64,000 bases of DNA. Source: Runella limosa DSM 17973 (GTDB lineage Bacteria > Bacteroidota > Bacteroidia > Cytophagales > Spirosomataceae). The DNA lies in NCBI RefSeq assembly GCF_000482465.1, contig NZ_AXVJ01000058.1, forward strand, positions 1 through 64,000, in the 5' to 3' direction. Every line of letters begins with the position of its first letter. Position 1 is the stretch's first letter. The notes under the pieces are model-generated. The model did no database searches. It was not told the origin of the DNA and saw only the letters and a program-made list of their open reading frames with translations. Below are positions 48,219-57,213 of the stretch, in pieces. The position numbers and the translations under genes are program-made.

Positions 48219-50030
48219 CTAATAACCAGGATTTTGCGGAAATTTAGGCCCTTCCACCGTACGGTCTATTTGCGATTGAGGTATTGGCCGTAAAACATGA
48301 AAATCTTTTACATACGGCCCCGCCTCACTATTCCAAGCTTTTATACGTCTTACCAAGGTTTTGGTTCGAACTAAGTCGTGGTATCTCATCCATTCACCAA
48401 AAAACTCTCTGCTTCTTTCATCCAAGATAAAGTCAATTGTGACATCATCGGCAGCAATCGCCATGGCAGTTGCTGCCGCCGTATTTTGCGCCGCCGTGTT
48501 GGTCTTTCGATAAGCAGCTCTTTGACGAACGACATTGAGCAATTCAGCCGCTTTGGCTTTATTACCCGACATCAAATACGCTTCCGCGCCAATCAGATAT
48601 ACTTCAGAAAATCGAGTAATGACAACTGGGCGAGTGGATGGGTCGTTGAAATTAGTGCCACGGCTCGGATCCATGTGTTTCTTAATAGCAGGATACAAAT
48701 TGGCATTCCACGTACTCGGAGGAGCTATGATTCCTTTAAAGGGTCTTGTTCCGTTAAATTGCGGAGCACCTACCACTTCATAATCTGTAATCCACACAGC
48801 GGTATCAATACCGACTTGCATGGTATAGCCAATACCACGTTTGTTATTAGCGGCTGTCGCTGTATTTGTTACCGCAGTATTAGAAATGTACGTCGTGTAG
48901 AATGTATTGGCAAATCTTGAGTCAACATCTCTTTTGACAAATGCTTGGTCAAGAAAATAATTTTTGCCTGTGCTTTCTCCCGCTGTTTGTTTCACACTGT
49001 TTGGGCGAATACGGGCGTATGGGCGGCCATAGTATGAATCACGGATCATGCCTGAGGTGCCAGAGTTTACCAATACTCCAGAAGCATTTACAAAAGAATT
49101 GAGTCCGCTGTTGTTCGGATAATTCCAGTTGGTAAACCAAGGCGTAAGGTTTTGAGCATCCCCACCACTGGCTCCACCTCCTACGGTATAATAACCAAAC
49201 TTAGCATCATTTGAGTGATCGCTAACAAACATTGTTTCTTTCCCATAGTCGTTTGCAGGCACAAAAGCATCGCCAAAATCCTGCCAAAGGTCTAAACCAT
49301 AGGTTCCCTTCGCGGCAATAAGATCATTCGAAATTTTTGCTGCTTCCGCAAAATCTGCCTGCGAATTTGTCAGCCAACCACGGGTCAGGTAGGCTTTTGC
49401 CAAGAAAAATAAAGCCACAGGTTTGGTCGCAGCCTTTCCTAAGAATGGAGCGGTTGGCTTATCGGGCAAAGCAGCAGCGGCCTCGGTTAAGTCTTGAATA
49501 ATCAACTTATATACCTCTGTTGCGGGGTCTCTTTTGGCACTTTGTGATGGAACCGTAATAAATTCAGTACTCAACGGAACATCTCCCCATGTTTGCACCA
49601 AATAAAAATACCAGAAAGCTCTCAAAAACTTGGCCTGTGCTAAATATTGTTTTTTTGTTGCTTCTGGCAGGTCAATACTCTGTCCATATTTCAATACACC
49701 GTTGATGGTATTGATTGCCACAAAAGACGTCCCCCAAGCCGAGCCGAAATTGGTACTATTGAGACCGTTGTAGGTATGTATCGGACCGCCACCACTGCTG
49801 GCACCCTGAATAAATTCGTCGGTACCAGCCTGCATTTCGGAAGAAAACCCTTCGGTGCCCCATTGGTTTCGGATTAGATTATATACGCCAGCAATCCCAC
49901 CCAGTACCCCAGCAGAACTATTAAAGTAAGAGGGGACAATTTGCGATTGCGGATGCTCTTCCAATATTTTCCCGCAACTCAAGCAGAATAGTAAGGTAAA
50001 AGCAAGGATTGAACTATGTATCTTTTTCAT
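48219..50030 (-). CDS. susD: SusD/RagB family glycan-binding lipoprotein (603 aa)
   Basis: A lipoprotein signal peptide ends in the lipobox LFCLSCGK, placing the lipidated cysteine at about residue 19. The mature protein has the SusD-like N-terminus (LEEHPQSQIVPSYFNSSAGV) and helices such as YLAQAKFLRAFWYFYLVQTWGDVPL, quoted in part as FLRAFWYFYLVQTWGD. Near the C-terminus lie VYLIGAEAYLMSGN and FILDERSREFFGEWMRYHDL, of which DERSREFFGE is the typical signature. It is 6 bp downstream of the SusC gene. SusD caps the SusC pore and captures oligosaccharides at the cell surface; here these should be xylan fragments, judging by the enzymes that follow. Confidence 0.96.
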   Translation of the reverse strand: MKKIHSSILAFTLLFCLSCGKILEEHPQSQIVPSYFNSSAGVLGGIAGVYNLIRNQWGTEGFSSEMQAGTDEFIQGASSGGGPIHTYNGLNSTNFGSAWGTSFVAINTINGVLKYGQSIDLPEATKKQYLAQAKFLRAFWYFYLVQTWGDVPLSTEFITVPSQSAKRDPATEVYKLIIQDLTEAAAALPDKPTAPFLGKAATKPVALFFLAKAYLTRGWLTNSQADFAEAAKISNDLIAAKGTYGLDLWQDFGDAFVPANDYGKETMFVSDHSNDAKFGYYTVGGGASGGDAQNLTPWFTNWNYPNNSGLNSFVNASGVLVNSGTSGMIRDSYYGRPYARIRPNSVKQTAGESTGKNYFLDQAFVKRDVDSRFANTFYTTYISNTAVTNTATAANNKRGIGYTMQVGIDTAVWITDYEVVGAPQFNGTRPFKGIIAPPSTWNANLYPAIKKHMDPSRGTNFNDPSTRPVVITRFSEVYLIGAEAYLMSGNKAKAAELLNVVRQRAAYRKTNTAAQNTAAATAMAIAADDVTIDFILDERSREFFGEWMRYHDLVRTKTLVRRIKAWNSEAGPYVKDFHVLRPIPQSQIDRTVEGPKFPQNPGY

Positions 50031-50036
50031 CTTGAA

Positions 50037-53000
50037 TTAAAATTTAAGATTTAAACCCATCGTATATTGACGAACTGGAGGATTGTTTAAGTTGACCGTC
50101 ACAAAGCGGTTGAAATTGCCTCCTTGAATGGTATTCCCATAACCGTTTCCTTCAGGGTCAACCGCCAATTTGGCTTTTACCAGTGGCGAGTAAATGATGA
50201 AAGGGTTCGTAGCGTTTAGGTAAATGCGAGCAGAAGAAATCCCCAATCTGGTGAGGGCTTTTCCACTGACAGTATAACCTAAGTTGATACTTCTCATTTT
50301 GATGAAAGAACCGTCTTGGTACGAAGTAGTAGAAGTAAAGTTACGCACACCACCCCCTGCATCTGGTCGAGGGAAAGCATTGGTTGGGTTTTCTGGGGTC
50401 CAGTAATCCATCACCAATTGGTTAGAACGTCCTTGGTTAAGGAATCCAAATCCAGAACCACCACCCGAAGTGCCTGATAAATACGGCACTACTACTTTCA
50501 TTCCCATGCGGGCGAAGGTAACGATAGATAAGTCAAAACCTTTGTAGTTGAATCTGTTGGTTAGGCCACCTTCCCATTTTGGTTGAAAATTGCCAATAAT
50601 CTTGCGGTCATTGGCATCAATCACCCCATTGTTATCAACGTCTTCTACTCTGATTTCACCTGGAATCTGTACTGGCGACGTTTGTTTTTTCAACGTGCCA
50701 TTATCCAAATCCGCTTGTTGCCAGATACCAATCTTATTGTAGTCGTAAATGACGGTCAGCGGTTGTCCAACAAACCAGAAGTTTCCTTTGTTGTCTAACT
50801 CGGTCGGTGTGGTAAGCTGCGTGATTTTTTCACGGTTAAAGAAATAGGTCACATCAGCGCTCCAATTAAACCCACCCTTATTTCTGAAAATATCAAACGT
50901 TAACGAAGATTCAAACCCCTTTCCTTCGGTTCTTCCTAAGTTTTTCAGGGTAGAGTTGGCACCGTTACTTTCTGGCAGGTTGACCGAAAGCAAAATGTCT
51001 TTCGTTTTTTGGAAATACACGTCAAATGTGCCCGTTATGCGGTTGTTAAACAAACCAATTTCTAAACCAACATCTGTCTGAGCCGTCGATTGCCAACCCA
51101 AATTAGCCGCTGGAAGACTGGTAACGGTATAAGCAAGCACTTGACCTGCGGTTGTTGTTCCAAAGTTGTAGTAACCCGTTGAAAGTGCTCCTAACGTAGC
51201 ATAAGCACCCACGTTACGGTTGCCCGAAATACCCCAACCACCTCTCAATTTTAAGTTAGAGAAAACGGCTAAATCCTTCATAAATGGCTCTTCGATGACA
51301 TTCCAGCTTAAACCAATGGCGGGGTAATTGAAGTATTGATTAGCGGGAGACAAGGTCGATGAACCATCTCTACGGAACGTTGCCGTCAAGGTGTATTTAT
51401 CATTGAACGTATAGTTCAATCGGGCCATGTAAGAAAGCAGACCCGTTTCTGAAAAGGAATTGCCGAAGTCTGTAGGTGCAACGGGCGTTCCAGAAGCCAG
51501 CGCAAAATTGGCAGTTTTAATGTAATCAGCAGGAACTCCCCTTACCGTGAATCGACTACCCAGCGAGTGATTTTTGGTATATTCATAGAGCCCAGTCAAG
51601 CCTATTCTATGTTTTCCAATGGTTTTATCATAATACAGCAAATGCTGCATATTTACGTCCCAATACTCCGTATTTCTAATTTCGGCGCTTGACACACTTT
51701 GGTCAACGCCTGTATTGACGAATGTATTTGGCGGGCCGTAGCCATTAAAACCAGTCTGGCTGTAGTTCAAACCAACGTTGAACCGATACCGAAGGCCATC
51801 CAAAATGTTGACTTCGGCGTACAAACTATTGAATGTTCTGATGGCACGCTCTCTCGAAAGAATATCGTTGCCGCGAGAAATGAGGGTAAGTGGGCTTACT
51901 GCCTGTGCCTCAATGGTTCCGCGTTTAGGGTTCAGAAGTACTGTGCCGTCATCATTGTAGGGTTTGATGAGTGGCGATAAACGCACCAACTCCGTCGGAA
52001 CGCCCCCACCCGCAGGATCATTTCGGTACGTAAGGGTGTTGAGCGTATTTAAACCTATTTTCACTCGCTTGCCAATTTTTTGATCTATGGTAGCACGGAT
52101 ATTCATACGCTGAAAATTTTGATTCGGCATAATACCCGTTTCATTAAAATAACCAAGGCCCAAGCTGTATTGGGTATTTTCTACGCCACCCTGCAAGCCA
52201 AGTTGGTGACTTGTGTTAAAGCCCTGTTTGTACAATAAGTCTTGCCAATTGGTAGAAACGCCTGCGGCGAGGTTGGCCTTTTCTTCTTCTGTAAGTGGAT
52301 AGGCCGTTGTCCCTGCACCTTGGGTGTTCAGTGCCGCCGATTGCTCTTTGAATTTGGCGTACTGCTCGCCGTTCATGACGTTGTATTTGCCCATGATGTT
52401 TGTCACGCCGTGGTAACCATCATACGTCAACACTGGCTTGCCCGTTTTCCCTCTTTTTGTAGTAACCAAGATTACCCCTCCAGCTCCTCTTGAGCCATAA
52501 ATAGCCGTTGCCGATGCGTCTTTCAAGATTTCAAGATTAGCAATATCGTCTGGATTAATGTCATTCAATCCTCCAAACGGAATCCCATCTACTACTACCA
52601 GTGGGCCATCAAGTCCGTCACCGTTACCCGTCGTAAGGGAGCGGTTTCCGCGAATACGAATCGTTGCCTGACTACCAGGCGTAGAGCCGTTACTCACAAT
52701 AGAAACCCCCGCGGCACGGCCTTTGAGCTGGTTCAAAAGGTTGGGAGCAGGTACTTCTTTCAAGGTTGCTTCGTTTACGGACACCACCGAGCCAGTAATG
52801 TCTCTTTTGCGCTGCGTTCCGTAACCTACTACCACCACTTCATTGAGGGTCTTGTTGTCGGCCTCTAAACGAATGTTGATGATTTTTTGCGCACCTACTG
52901 CTACCTCTTTGCTAACATAGCCGACGTACGAAAAAACCAACACCACGCCGTTGGCATCAGAAAGTGACAGTTTATAGTCGCCGTTGGCATCGGTACTGGT

Positions 53001-53510
53001 TCCTTTCACCGTCCCTTTTACCTGAATGCTTACGCCTGGTAATCCTTGACCATCGTCTCCTGTGACACGCCCTGCAATGTCAATTAGCTTGATGTCGGAG
53101 ACACTCGCTGCTTCCGCAGATTTTTCTTGGGCGGGTGTGGACGGCGCAGGCAGCCGTTTGATCAAAATTTGTTGTCCTACTACTTCGTAAGTAAGGTTGA
53201 GCGGGGTCAAAATGTGCTCTAATACGCCAAAAAGCTCTTCATTATTGGCTTGATAAGTGATTTTACGCTTCGATTGTACAACTTCTCGACTAAACAGAAA
53301 TTGCACTTTTGCTAGTTTCTCAATGCGTTTGATAATCACTTCAGCATCTTGATTCTGGGCCGAAAAACTAATGCGGCGGTTCAAAAACTCTTGCGCTTTG
53401 CTATCGTGGGCAAAACTTATTTTGAAAAATAAGAGCACAAGCAAGAACTGAAGACCTGAAATTTTCATAATCCTAATCCAAACGTTGTGTTTAAATAAAT
53501 GGGAATCCAT
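50037..53510 (-). CDS. susC: SusC/RagA TonB-dependent transporter with STN signalling domain (1157 aa)
   Basis: The start at 53510 (MDSHLFKHNVWIRIMKISG) gives the extended signal region common in FecR-coupled SusC proteins; Met at 53468 is an alternative. The secretin/TonB N-terminal (STN) domain (about 45-115 of the mature order, RISFSAQNQDAEVIIKRI) is followed by a carboxypeptidase-regulatory-like domain (GLPGVSIQVKGTVKGTSTDA), a plug domain (VVVVGYGTQRKRDITGSV, ILKDASATAIYGSRGAGGVI) and a 22-strand barrel ending VRQYTMGLNLKF. It imports oligosaccharides with SusD. The STN domain is the part that talks to FecR, so substrate binding should release the ECF sigma factor encoded just upstream. 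Confidence 0.95.
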   Translation of the reverse strand: MDSHLFKHNVWIRIMKISGLQFLLVLLFFKISFAHDSKAQEFLNRRISFSAQNQDAEVIIKRIEKLAKVQFLFSREVVQSKRKITYQANNEELFGVLEHILTPLNLTYEVVGQQILIKRLPAPSTPAQEKSAEAASVSDIKLIDIAGRVTGDDGQGLPGVSIQVKGTVKGTSTDANGDYKLSLSDANGVVLVFSYVGYVSKEVAVGAQKIINIRLEADNKTLNEVVVVGYGTQRKRDITGSVVSVNEATLKEVPAPNLLNQLKGRAAGVSIVSNGSTPGSQATIRIRGNRSLTTGNGDGLDGPLVVVDGIPFGGLNDINPDDIANLEILKDASATAIYGSRGAGGVILVTTKRGKTGKPVLTYDGYHGVTNIMGKYNVMNGEQYAKFKEQSAALNTQGAGTTAYPLTEEEKANLAAGVSTNWQDLLYKQGFNTSHQLGLQGGVENTQYSLGLGYFNETGIMPNQNFQRMNIRATIDQKIGKRVKIGLNTLNTLTYRNDPAGGGVPTELVRLSPLIKPYNDDGTVLLNPKRGTIEAQAVSPLTLISRGNDILSRERAIRTFNSLYAEVNILDGLRYRFNVGLNYSQTGFNGYGPPNTFVNTGVDQSVSSAEIRNTEYWDVNMQHLLYYDKTIGKHRIGLTGLYEYTKNHSLGSRFTVRGVPADYIKTANFALASGTPVAPTDFGNSFSETGLLSYMARLNYTFNDKYTLTATFRRDGSSTLSPANQYFNYPAIGLSWNVIEEPFMKDLAVFSNLKLRGGWGISGNRNVGAYATLGALSTGYYNFGTTTAGQVLAYTVTSLPAANLGWQSTAQTDVGLEIGLFNNRITGTFDVYFQKTKDILLSVNLPESNGANSTLKNLGRTEGKGFESSLTFDIFRNKGGFNWSADVTYFFNREKITQLTTPTELDNKGNFWFVGQPLTVIYDYNKIGIWQQADLDNGTLKKQTSPVQIPGEIRVEDVDNNGVIDANDRKIIGNFQPKWEGGLTNRFNYKGFDLSIVTFARMGMKVVVPYLSGTSGGGSGFGFLNQGRSNQLVMDYWTPENPTNAFPRPDAGGGVRNFTSTTSYQDGSFIKMRSINLGYTVSGKALTRLGISSARIYLNATNPFIIYSPLVKAKLAVDPEGNGYGNTIQGGNFNRFVTVNLNNPPVRQYTMGLNLKF

Positions 53511-53573
53511 ACATTTGTTCGTTTTGTTGTTTTTTGGTAGAAATGACAAAAACAATTGCTCGCCTTAACGGCT

Positions 53574-53635
53574 AAATGTGTCTGGTAAACACATTTCAGA
53601 GTAGTACTAGCGATAGTGTTGGGAGCACTATCGCT
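53574..53635 (-). other. Two tandem hairpins in the leader of the SusC gene
   Basis: One stem is AAATGTGT/ACACATTT (53574-53581 and 53589-53596). The second is a perfect 10-bp stem AGCGATAGTG/CACTATCGCT (53609-53618 and 53626-53635). Both lie between the FecR stop codon and the SusC start. On the minus strand neither is followed by a T-run, so mRNA processing or stability is more likely than termination. Confidence 0.45.
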
Positions 53636-53712
53636 TTTCTTTTTTGGGGAAAAGGAAAGTGATAGAATCTAACTCATACGTTTTAATAGATAGGTTAAAG
53701 AAAGAACAACAA

Positions 53713-54783
53713 CTAATTACAGCCTTGGCTGTGAATAGTCACTTTATCATCAACGACTTCATAGGTTGCTTCAATGGTAAGACAGATTAATCGGATTTTT
53801 TCAAGAAATGGTACATCATTAAGTTGCCCCGTAAACGTACATGATCGTAGTTTTTCGTGGTCGTACTGAATCGGAAGGTGATATGCTTCTTGCAATTGGC
53901 TAAAAATTTCCGAAACGGGCGCAAACTCATACGTAAACTGTTGATTGACGATGGCTGCGGGGTTTTCGGCTACATTATCGCTCGTTTTTTGAATGACTTC
54001 ATTGGTTTTGGTGACAATACTGAGTTCTTGGTGTTCAATCAGATAAGTTGGTTTATTGGGTGCTGCTACCGACGTAACCGCCACTTTCCCCGATTTTACT
54101 TTTACCAACGCCACGGTTTCTCCTTCAAAAGAACGCACTTGAAAACTCGTCCCCAATACTTTGGTAGTGAGACTATTGGTATAAACAAAAAATGGTTTTT
54201 GGGCATCTTTGGCTACTTCAAAAAAGCCTTCGCCTTGCAAAAACACTTCTCGTTTGGTTTTACTTATTACTTTCCGAAAACGAACACTACTTCCCTGCGA
54301 CAATACGACCGACGAATTATCGGGCAATAAAACCACCATTGGCTGCTGACTCGTATTATTTACCAACGTCCACTTTCCTTCCTCCAATGCCTTTTCTTCA
54401 CTTCTGGACGTTAAGGTAACCTCTTGCGGCTTAGGCAGGAATTGGTACCAAGTGGCTAGTCCAATAACAATCGCCGCCGCTACCCAGCGTACCCAGGTCC
54501 AGCCCAGTAATGGTTTGATATTATCCAAAGATTCATCGGGAATTGAGGCCAAAATTTGGTCTGCCTTTAGGGCAACTTCGTCGTCTGTGAGATTATCCTC
54601 TTTACCTTCAATCAGTAAGAAAGCTGCAACGGCCTGTTCGTACAAATCTCTTTTTTCGGGATACACTTGAAGCCATTCTTCCCAAAACCAACGGTCTTCC
54701 CGACGTCTCTCCTTCATCCATCGTTGGAAGACCTCATCGTCGAGCAGCTCGGTAACAGAATGGGGATTGGGAAATGATTTCAT
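53713..54783 (-). CDS. FecR-family anti-sigma factor (356 aa)
   Basis: The start at Met 54783 (MKSFPNPHSVTELLDDEVF) is chosen; the longer frame adds 15 residues of low-quality sequence. The cytoplasmic N-terminal anti-sigma region (RRREDRWFWEEWLQVYPE) is followed by a single membrane span (WVAAAIVIGLATWYQF, about 108-125), then the periplasmic FecR domain (VVLLPDNSSVVLSQGSSVRF, REVFLQGEGFFEVA, FFVYTNSLTTKVLGTSFQV) and a DUF4974-like C-terminal domain. It should hold the ECF sigma factor until the SusC STN domain signals substrate. The gene lies 75 bp downstream of the sigma gene and 200 bp upstream of susC. Confidence 0.93.
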   Translation of the reverse strand: MKSFPNPHSVTELLDDEVFQRWMKERRREDRWFWEEWLQVYPEKRDLYEQAVAAFLLIEGKEDNLTDDEVALKADQILASIPDESLDNIKPLLGWTWVRWVAAAIVIGLATWYQFLPKPQEVTLTSRSEEKALEEGKWTLVNNTSQQPMVVLLPDNSSVVLSQGSSVRFRKVISKTKREVFLQGEGFFEVAKDAQKPFFVYTNSLTTKVLGTSFQVRSFEGETVALVKVKSGKVAVTSVAAPNKPTYLIEHQELSIVTKTNEVIQKTSDNVAENPAAIVNQQFTYEFAPVSEIFSQLQEAYHLPIQYDHEKLRSCTFTGQLNDVPFLEKIRLICLTIEATYEVVDDKVTIHSQGCN

Positions 54784-54858
54784 TTGGTACTTTTCTACTA
54801 TTTTTAATGATAGTATGAAGATACCCAAACGAGATACCCTAATGAAGGTTAAATTTTT

Positions 54859-55443
54859 TTAGAGGAAAAGACAAATGAGCCAATAAAGGGGAGCAACCAA
54901 CCAACGGCTACGCAATTTGGTCAGTGCTTTTTGTAGAAAATTAGAAACCGACTGACGGTTGACATTCATCGTTTCGGCAATTTCTGCCACCGACAGGTTT
55001 TCGTAGTACTTTAAATATAGCGCTTCGCGTTCGCGGGCGGGGAGCGTATCTAATTGTCTTTTGAGTTCATTGATTTGAAACAAAGCCACTTCTTCCTGAA
55101 TAAGAAGCGTTTCAACATCTATTTCTTTTGGCAAAGCCGTGTCCCAATCGGGTTCTTGGTGGGTAAAATGTTTTTCAATCCGTAAAAACTGAATAATGTG
55201 GCTCCGCAACGATTTCAGCAGATAATGTTTGACCGAACAGGTGTCATTGATTTGAAGCCGATTTTGCCACAGTTGCAAAAATAAATCCTGAATACAATCC
55301 TCGACCGCCGCTTCATCAATCATAAACTTTAGACCATAGCGCCGCAACGTACGATAATAACGCTCGACAATCATGCCAAGCGCCTGCTTATCGCCTTCTC
55401 GATATGATTTCCATAGAACATGGTCTTGAACTGAAGAAGTCAT
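54859..55443 (-). CDS. ECF-family RNA polymerase sigma factor (194 aa)
   Basis: Region 2 is visible in ERYYRTLRRYGLKFM and VEDCIQDLFLQLWQNR. Region 4 has LPAREREALYLKYYENLSVAE with the helix-turn-helix EIAETMNVNRQSVSNFLQKA. Length and order are those of the FecI-like sigma factors of Bacteroidota. It is the first gene of the minus-strand xylan locus and is followed by its FecR anti-sigma partner. It is expected to activate the susC promoter on substrate sensing. The C-terminal end (WLVAPLYWLICLFL) is unusually hydrophobic for a sigma factor. Confidence 0.94.
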   Translation of the reverse strand: MTSSVQDHVLWKSYREGDKQALGMIVERYYRTLRRYGLKFMIDEAAVEDCIQDLFLQLWQNRLQINDTCSVKHYLLKSLRSHIIQFLRIEKHFTHQEPDWDTALPKEIDVETLLIQEEVALFQINELKRQLDTLPAREREALYLKYYENLSVAEIAETMNVNRQSVSNFLQKALTKLRSRWLVAPLYWLICLFL

Positions 55444-55469
55444 AGTGAAATCGAGCTAATATAACCAAA

Positions 55470-55499
55470 CAAAGATTTTTTGTGAATAGTCTAACAAAA
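55470..55499 (-). promoter_or_regulatory. Candidate Bacteroidota-type promoter of the sigma factor gene
   Basis: On the minus strand TTTTG (55495-55499) is separated by 17 bp from AATCTTTG (55470-55477), close to the TTTG / TAnnTTTG consensus of the Bacteroidota housekeeping sigma factor. It lies about 27 bp upstream of the ATG at 55443. Confidence 0.35.
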
Positions 55500-55518
55500 G
55501 TAATAAAGTTTTATTATC

Positions 55519-55603
55519 TTATGGTAATTTTTACAATAAGTTGTAATTTATTTTTTTGAGGCTAAAAAAAATTACCAATATATTATAGTAAAAAATACCA
55601 TAA
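55519..55603. promoter_or_regulatory. Inverted repeat in the divergent sigma factor/symporter promoter region
   Basis: TTATGGTAATTTTTAC (55519-55534) and GTAAAAAATACCATAA (55588-55603) are inverted copies that differ at one position. They stand about 54 bp apart in the 201-bp gap between the divergent genes, with a further AATTACCA at 55570. It could be an operator pair for a repressor that loops the DNA, such as the Nudix-type regulator encoded nearby. The regulator assignment is inference. Confidence 0.45.
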
Positions 55604-55644
55604 CCCCACTTATGCTTCCAATTAACCTTTAACGGACACTACCA

Positions 55645-57111
55645 ATGAATTCCAGTAATCAGCAACTTTCGGTCATTGAAAAAATCGGTTACAGTCTCGG
55701 AGATTTGGCTGCCAATCTCATTTTTCAGACTTTAATGACCTTTTTGGCGTATTTCTACACCGATGTTTACAAAATCCCTGCGGGTACGGCCAGTATCATC
55801 ATTTTTGTGGGAGGTTTGTTGGGGGCATTTTTTAATGTCTTGATGGGCCTCATTGCTGACCGTACCAACACGCGCTGGGGGAAATTTCGCCCTTGGATTA
55901 TCTGGACTTCCTTACCTTTTGGAATCATTTCTTTGTTGGCTTTCTCTACACCCAATTTTGGTGACACGGGCAAGGTTATTTACGCCCTCACCACCTACCT
56001 CCTACTCGTGATTGTGTATTCGGCCAATAACTTGCCGTATTCGGCACTGAGTGGCGTCATTACGGGCGACATGAAAGAGCGAAATAGCCTTTCGTCCTAT
56101 CGTTTTGTGGCCGTGATGGTTGCCCAATTTATCATCCAATCGCTACTTCTTCCTTTGGCGCTGTCGTTGGGGCACGGAAACAAAGCCGTTGGGTTTGAAA
56201 AAGTGATGCTCTTTTTTGCCATTGTAGGCGTGATTTGTTTTTGGATTACTTTTTTAACTACCAAAGAGCGTATAGTACCGCCCGTTGAAGAGAAAAATTC
56301 CATTAAGCAAGATTTGACTGACCTTATTAAGAACAAGCCTTGGGTTATTATGCTCTTGGTGACCATTCTCATTTTTGTCACCTTAGCCCTCAAAGGCGGT
56401 ATGTACATTTATTATTTTAACTACTACCTCGACCACGCTGCCCAAGCAGCTTACCTCGATTCCATTGGTTTTAACGACTTTATTCGGGGCTTAAATGCCA
56501 CCATCACGGGTTTAGGCTTAGGGAAGTTTGAGTGGCCCGAAGATGCCCCCACCTCGGCCAACAGCGTTTTTAATGCGGGTGGAATTATTTTTATGATTGT
56601 CGGAATCATGTTCTCTAAACCACTGGCCGACCGTTTTGGAAAAAGAAACATCTTCGGAATCTTCTTGGCGCTGTCGGCGCTGTGTTTATTGATGTTTAAT
56701 TTTTATTCCAAAGACAGCATTGGCCTCGTTTTTTTCACTCAAATCCTCCACGGCTTTACCTACGGCGTGACCATTCCGTTGCTTTGGGCCATGATTGCCG
56801 ACGTTGCGGATTATTCAGAATGGAAAAACAACCGCCGCGCTACCGCTATTATCTTTTCTGCCATGATTTTTGGCCTGAAAGCGGGACTCAGTATTGGGGG
56901 ATCAATCGGGGCAGGAATTTTATCAAATTATGGATATGTAGCCGAACAAACCAAACAAACGGCAGGTGCTGTCAATGGTATTAAAATGGCCGTGAGTATT
57001 TACCCTGGATTGATTTTTCTCGTAAGCGTCGCTTTGTTGTTTTGGTACGAAATTAACAAAACAATGGAAGTGCAAATTGAGGCTGATTTGAAGGAAAAAC
57101 GTCAGCGGTGA
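55645..57111 (+). CDS. GPH-family (MelB/XynP-like) sugar:cation symporter (488 aa)
   Basis: The protein is an integral membrane protein with about 12 spans. The N-terminus (EKIGYSLGDLAANLIFQ) and the loop LIADRTNTRWGKFRPWI are hallmarks of the glycoside-pentoside-hexuronide family, along with the later IADVADYSEWKNNRRAT. Members bring in disaccharides, xylosides or hexuronides with a cation. It starts divergently from the sigma factor gene and is followed 102 bp later by a cytoplasmic GH43, which matches the classical pairing of a xyloside importer with an intracellular xylosidase. It probably imports short xylo- or arabinoxylo-oligosaccharides across the inner membrane. Confidence 0.93.
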   Translation: MNSSNQQLSVIEKIGYSLGDLAANLIFQTLMTFLAYFYTDVYKIPAGTASIIIFVGGLLGAFFNVLMGLIADRTNTRWGKFRPWIIWTSLPFGIISLLAFSTPNFGDTGKVIYALTTYLLLVIVYSANNLPYSALSGVITGDMKERNSLSSYRFVAVMVAQFIIQSLLLPLALSLGHGNKAVGFEKVMLFFAIVGVICFWITFLTTKERIVPPVEEKNSIKQDLTDLIKNKPWVIMLLVTILIFVTLALKGGMYIYYFNYYLDHAAQAAYLDSIGFNDFIRGLNATITGLGLGKFEWPEDAPTSANSVFNAGGIIFMIVGIMFSKPLADRFGKRNIFGIFLALSALCLLMFNFYSKDSIGLVFFTQILHGFTYGVTIPLLWAMIADVADYSEWKNNRRATAIIFSAMIFGLKAGLSIGGSIGAGILSNYGYVAEQTKQTAGAVNGIKMAVSIYPGLIFLVSVALLFWYEINKTMEVQIEADLKEKRQR

Positions 57112-57141
57112 GGTGTTGGGCTTCTCCGAAAATAGACTTCT

Positions 57142-57180
57142 CCTTCGTCGAAGTGACAAAAGTTTCGTCGAAGTGACAAA
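57142..57180. repeat. Direct repeat TTCGTCGAAGTGACAAA, two copies
   Basis: Two copies, at 57144-57160 and 57164-57180, are 20 bp apart in the gap between the symporter and GH43 genes. Each contains the palindrome TTCGTCGAA or TTCGACGAA. They may be part of an interspersed repeat. Confidence 0.45.
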
Positions 57181-57213
57181 GGTTGATTATAGCAATTAAT
57201 AAAAAATAAAAAA

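Noticed and set aside
53609-53640. Intrinsic terminator for FecR transcription
   Set aside because: The T-run follows the stem on the plus strand, where no gene is transcribed; on the minus strand no T-run follows, so it was listed as a leader hairpin.
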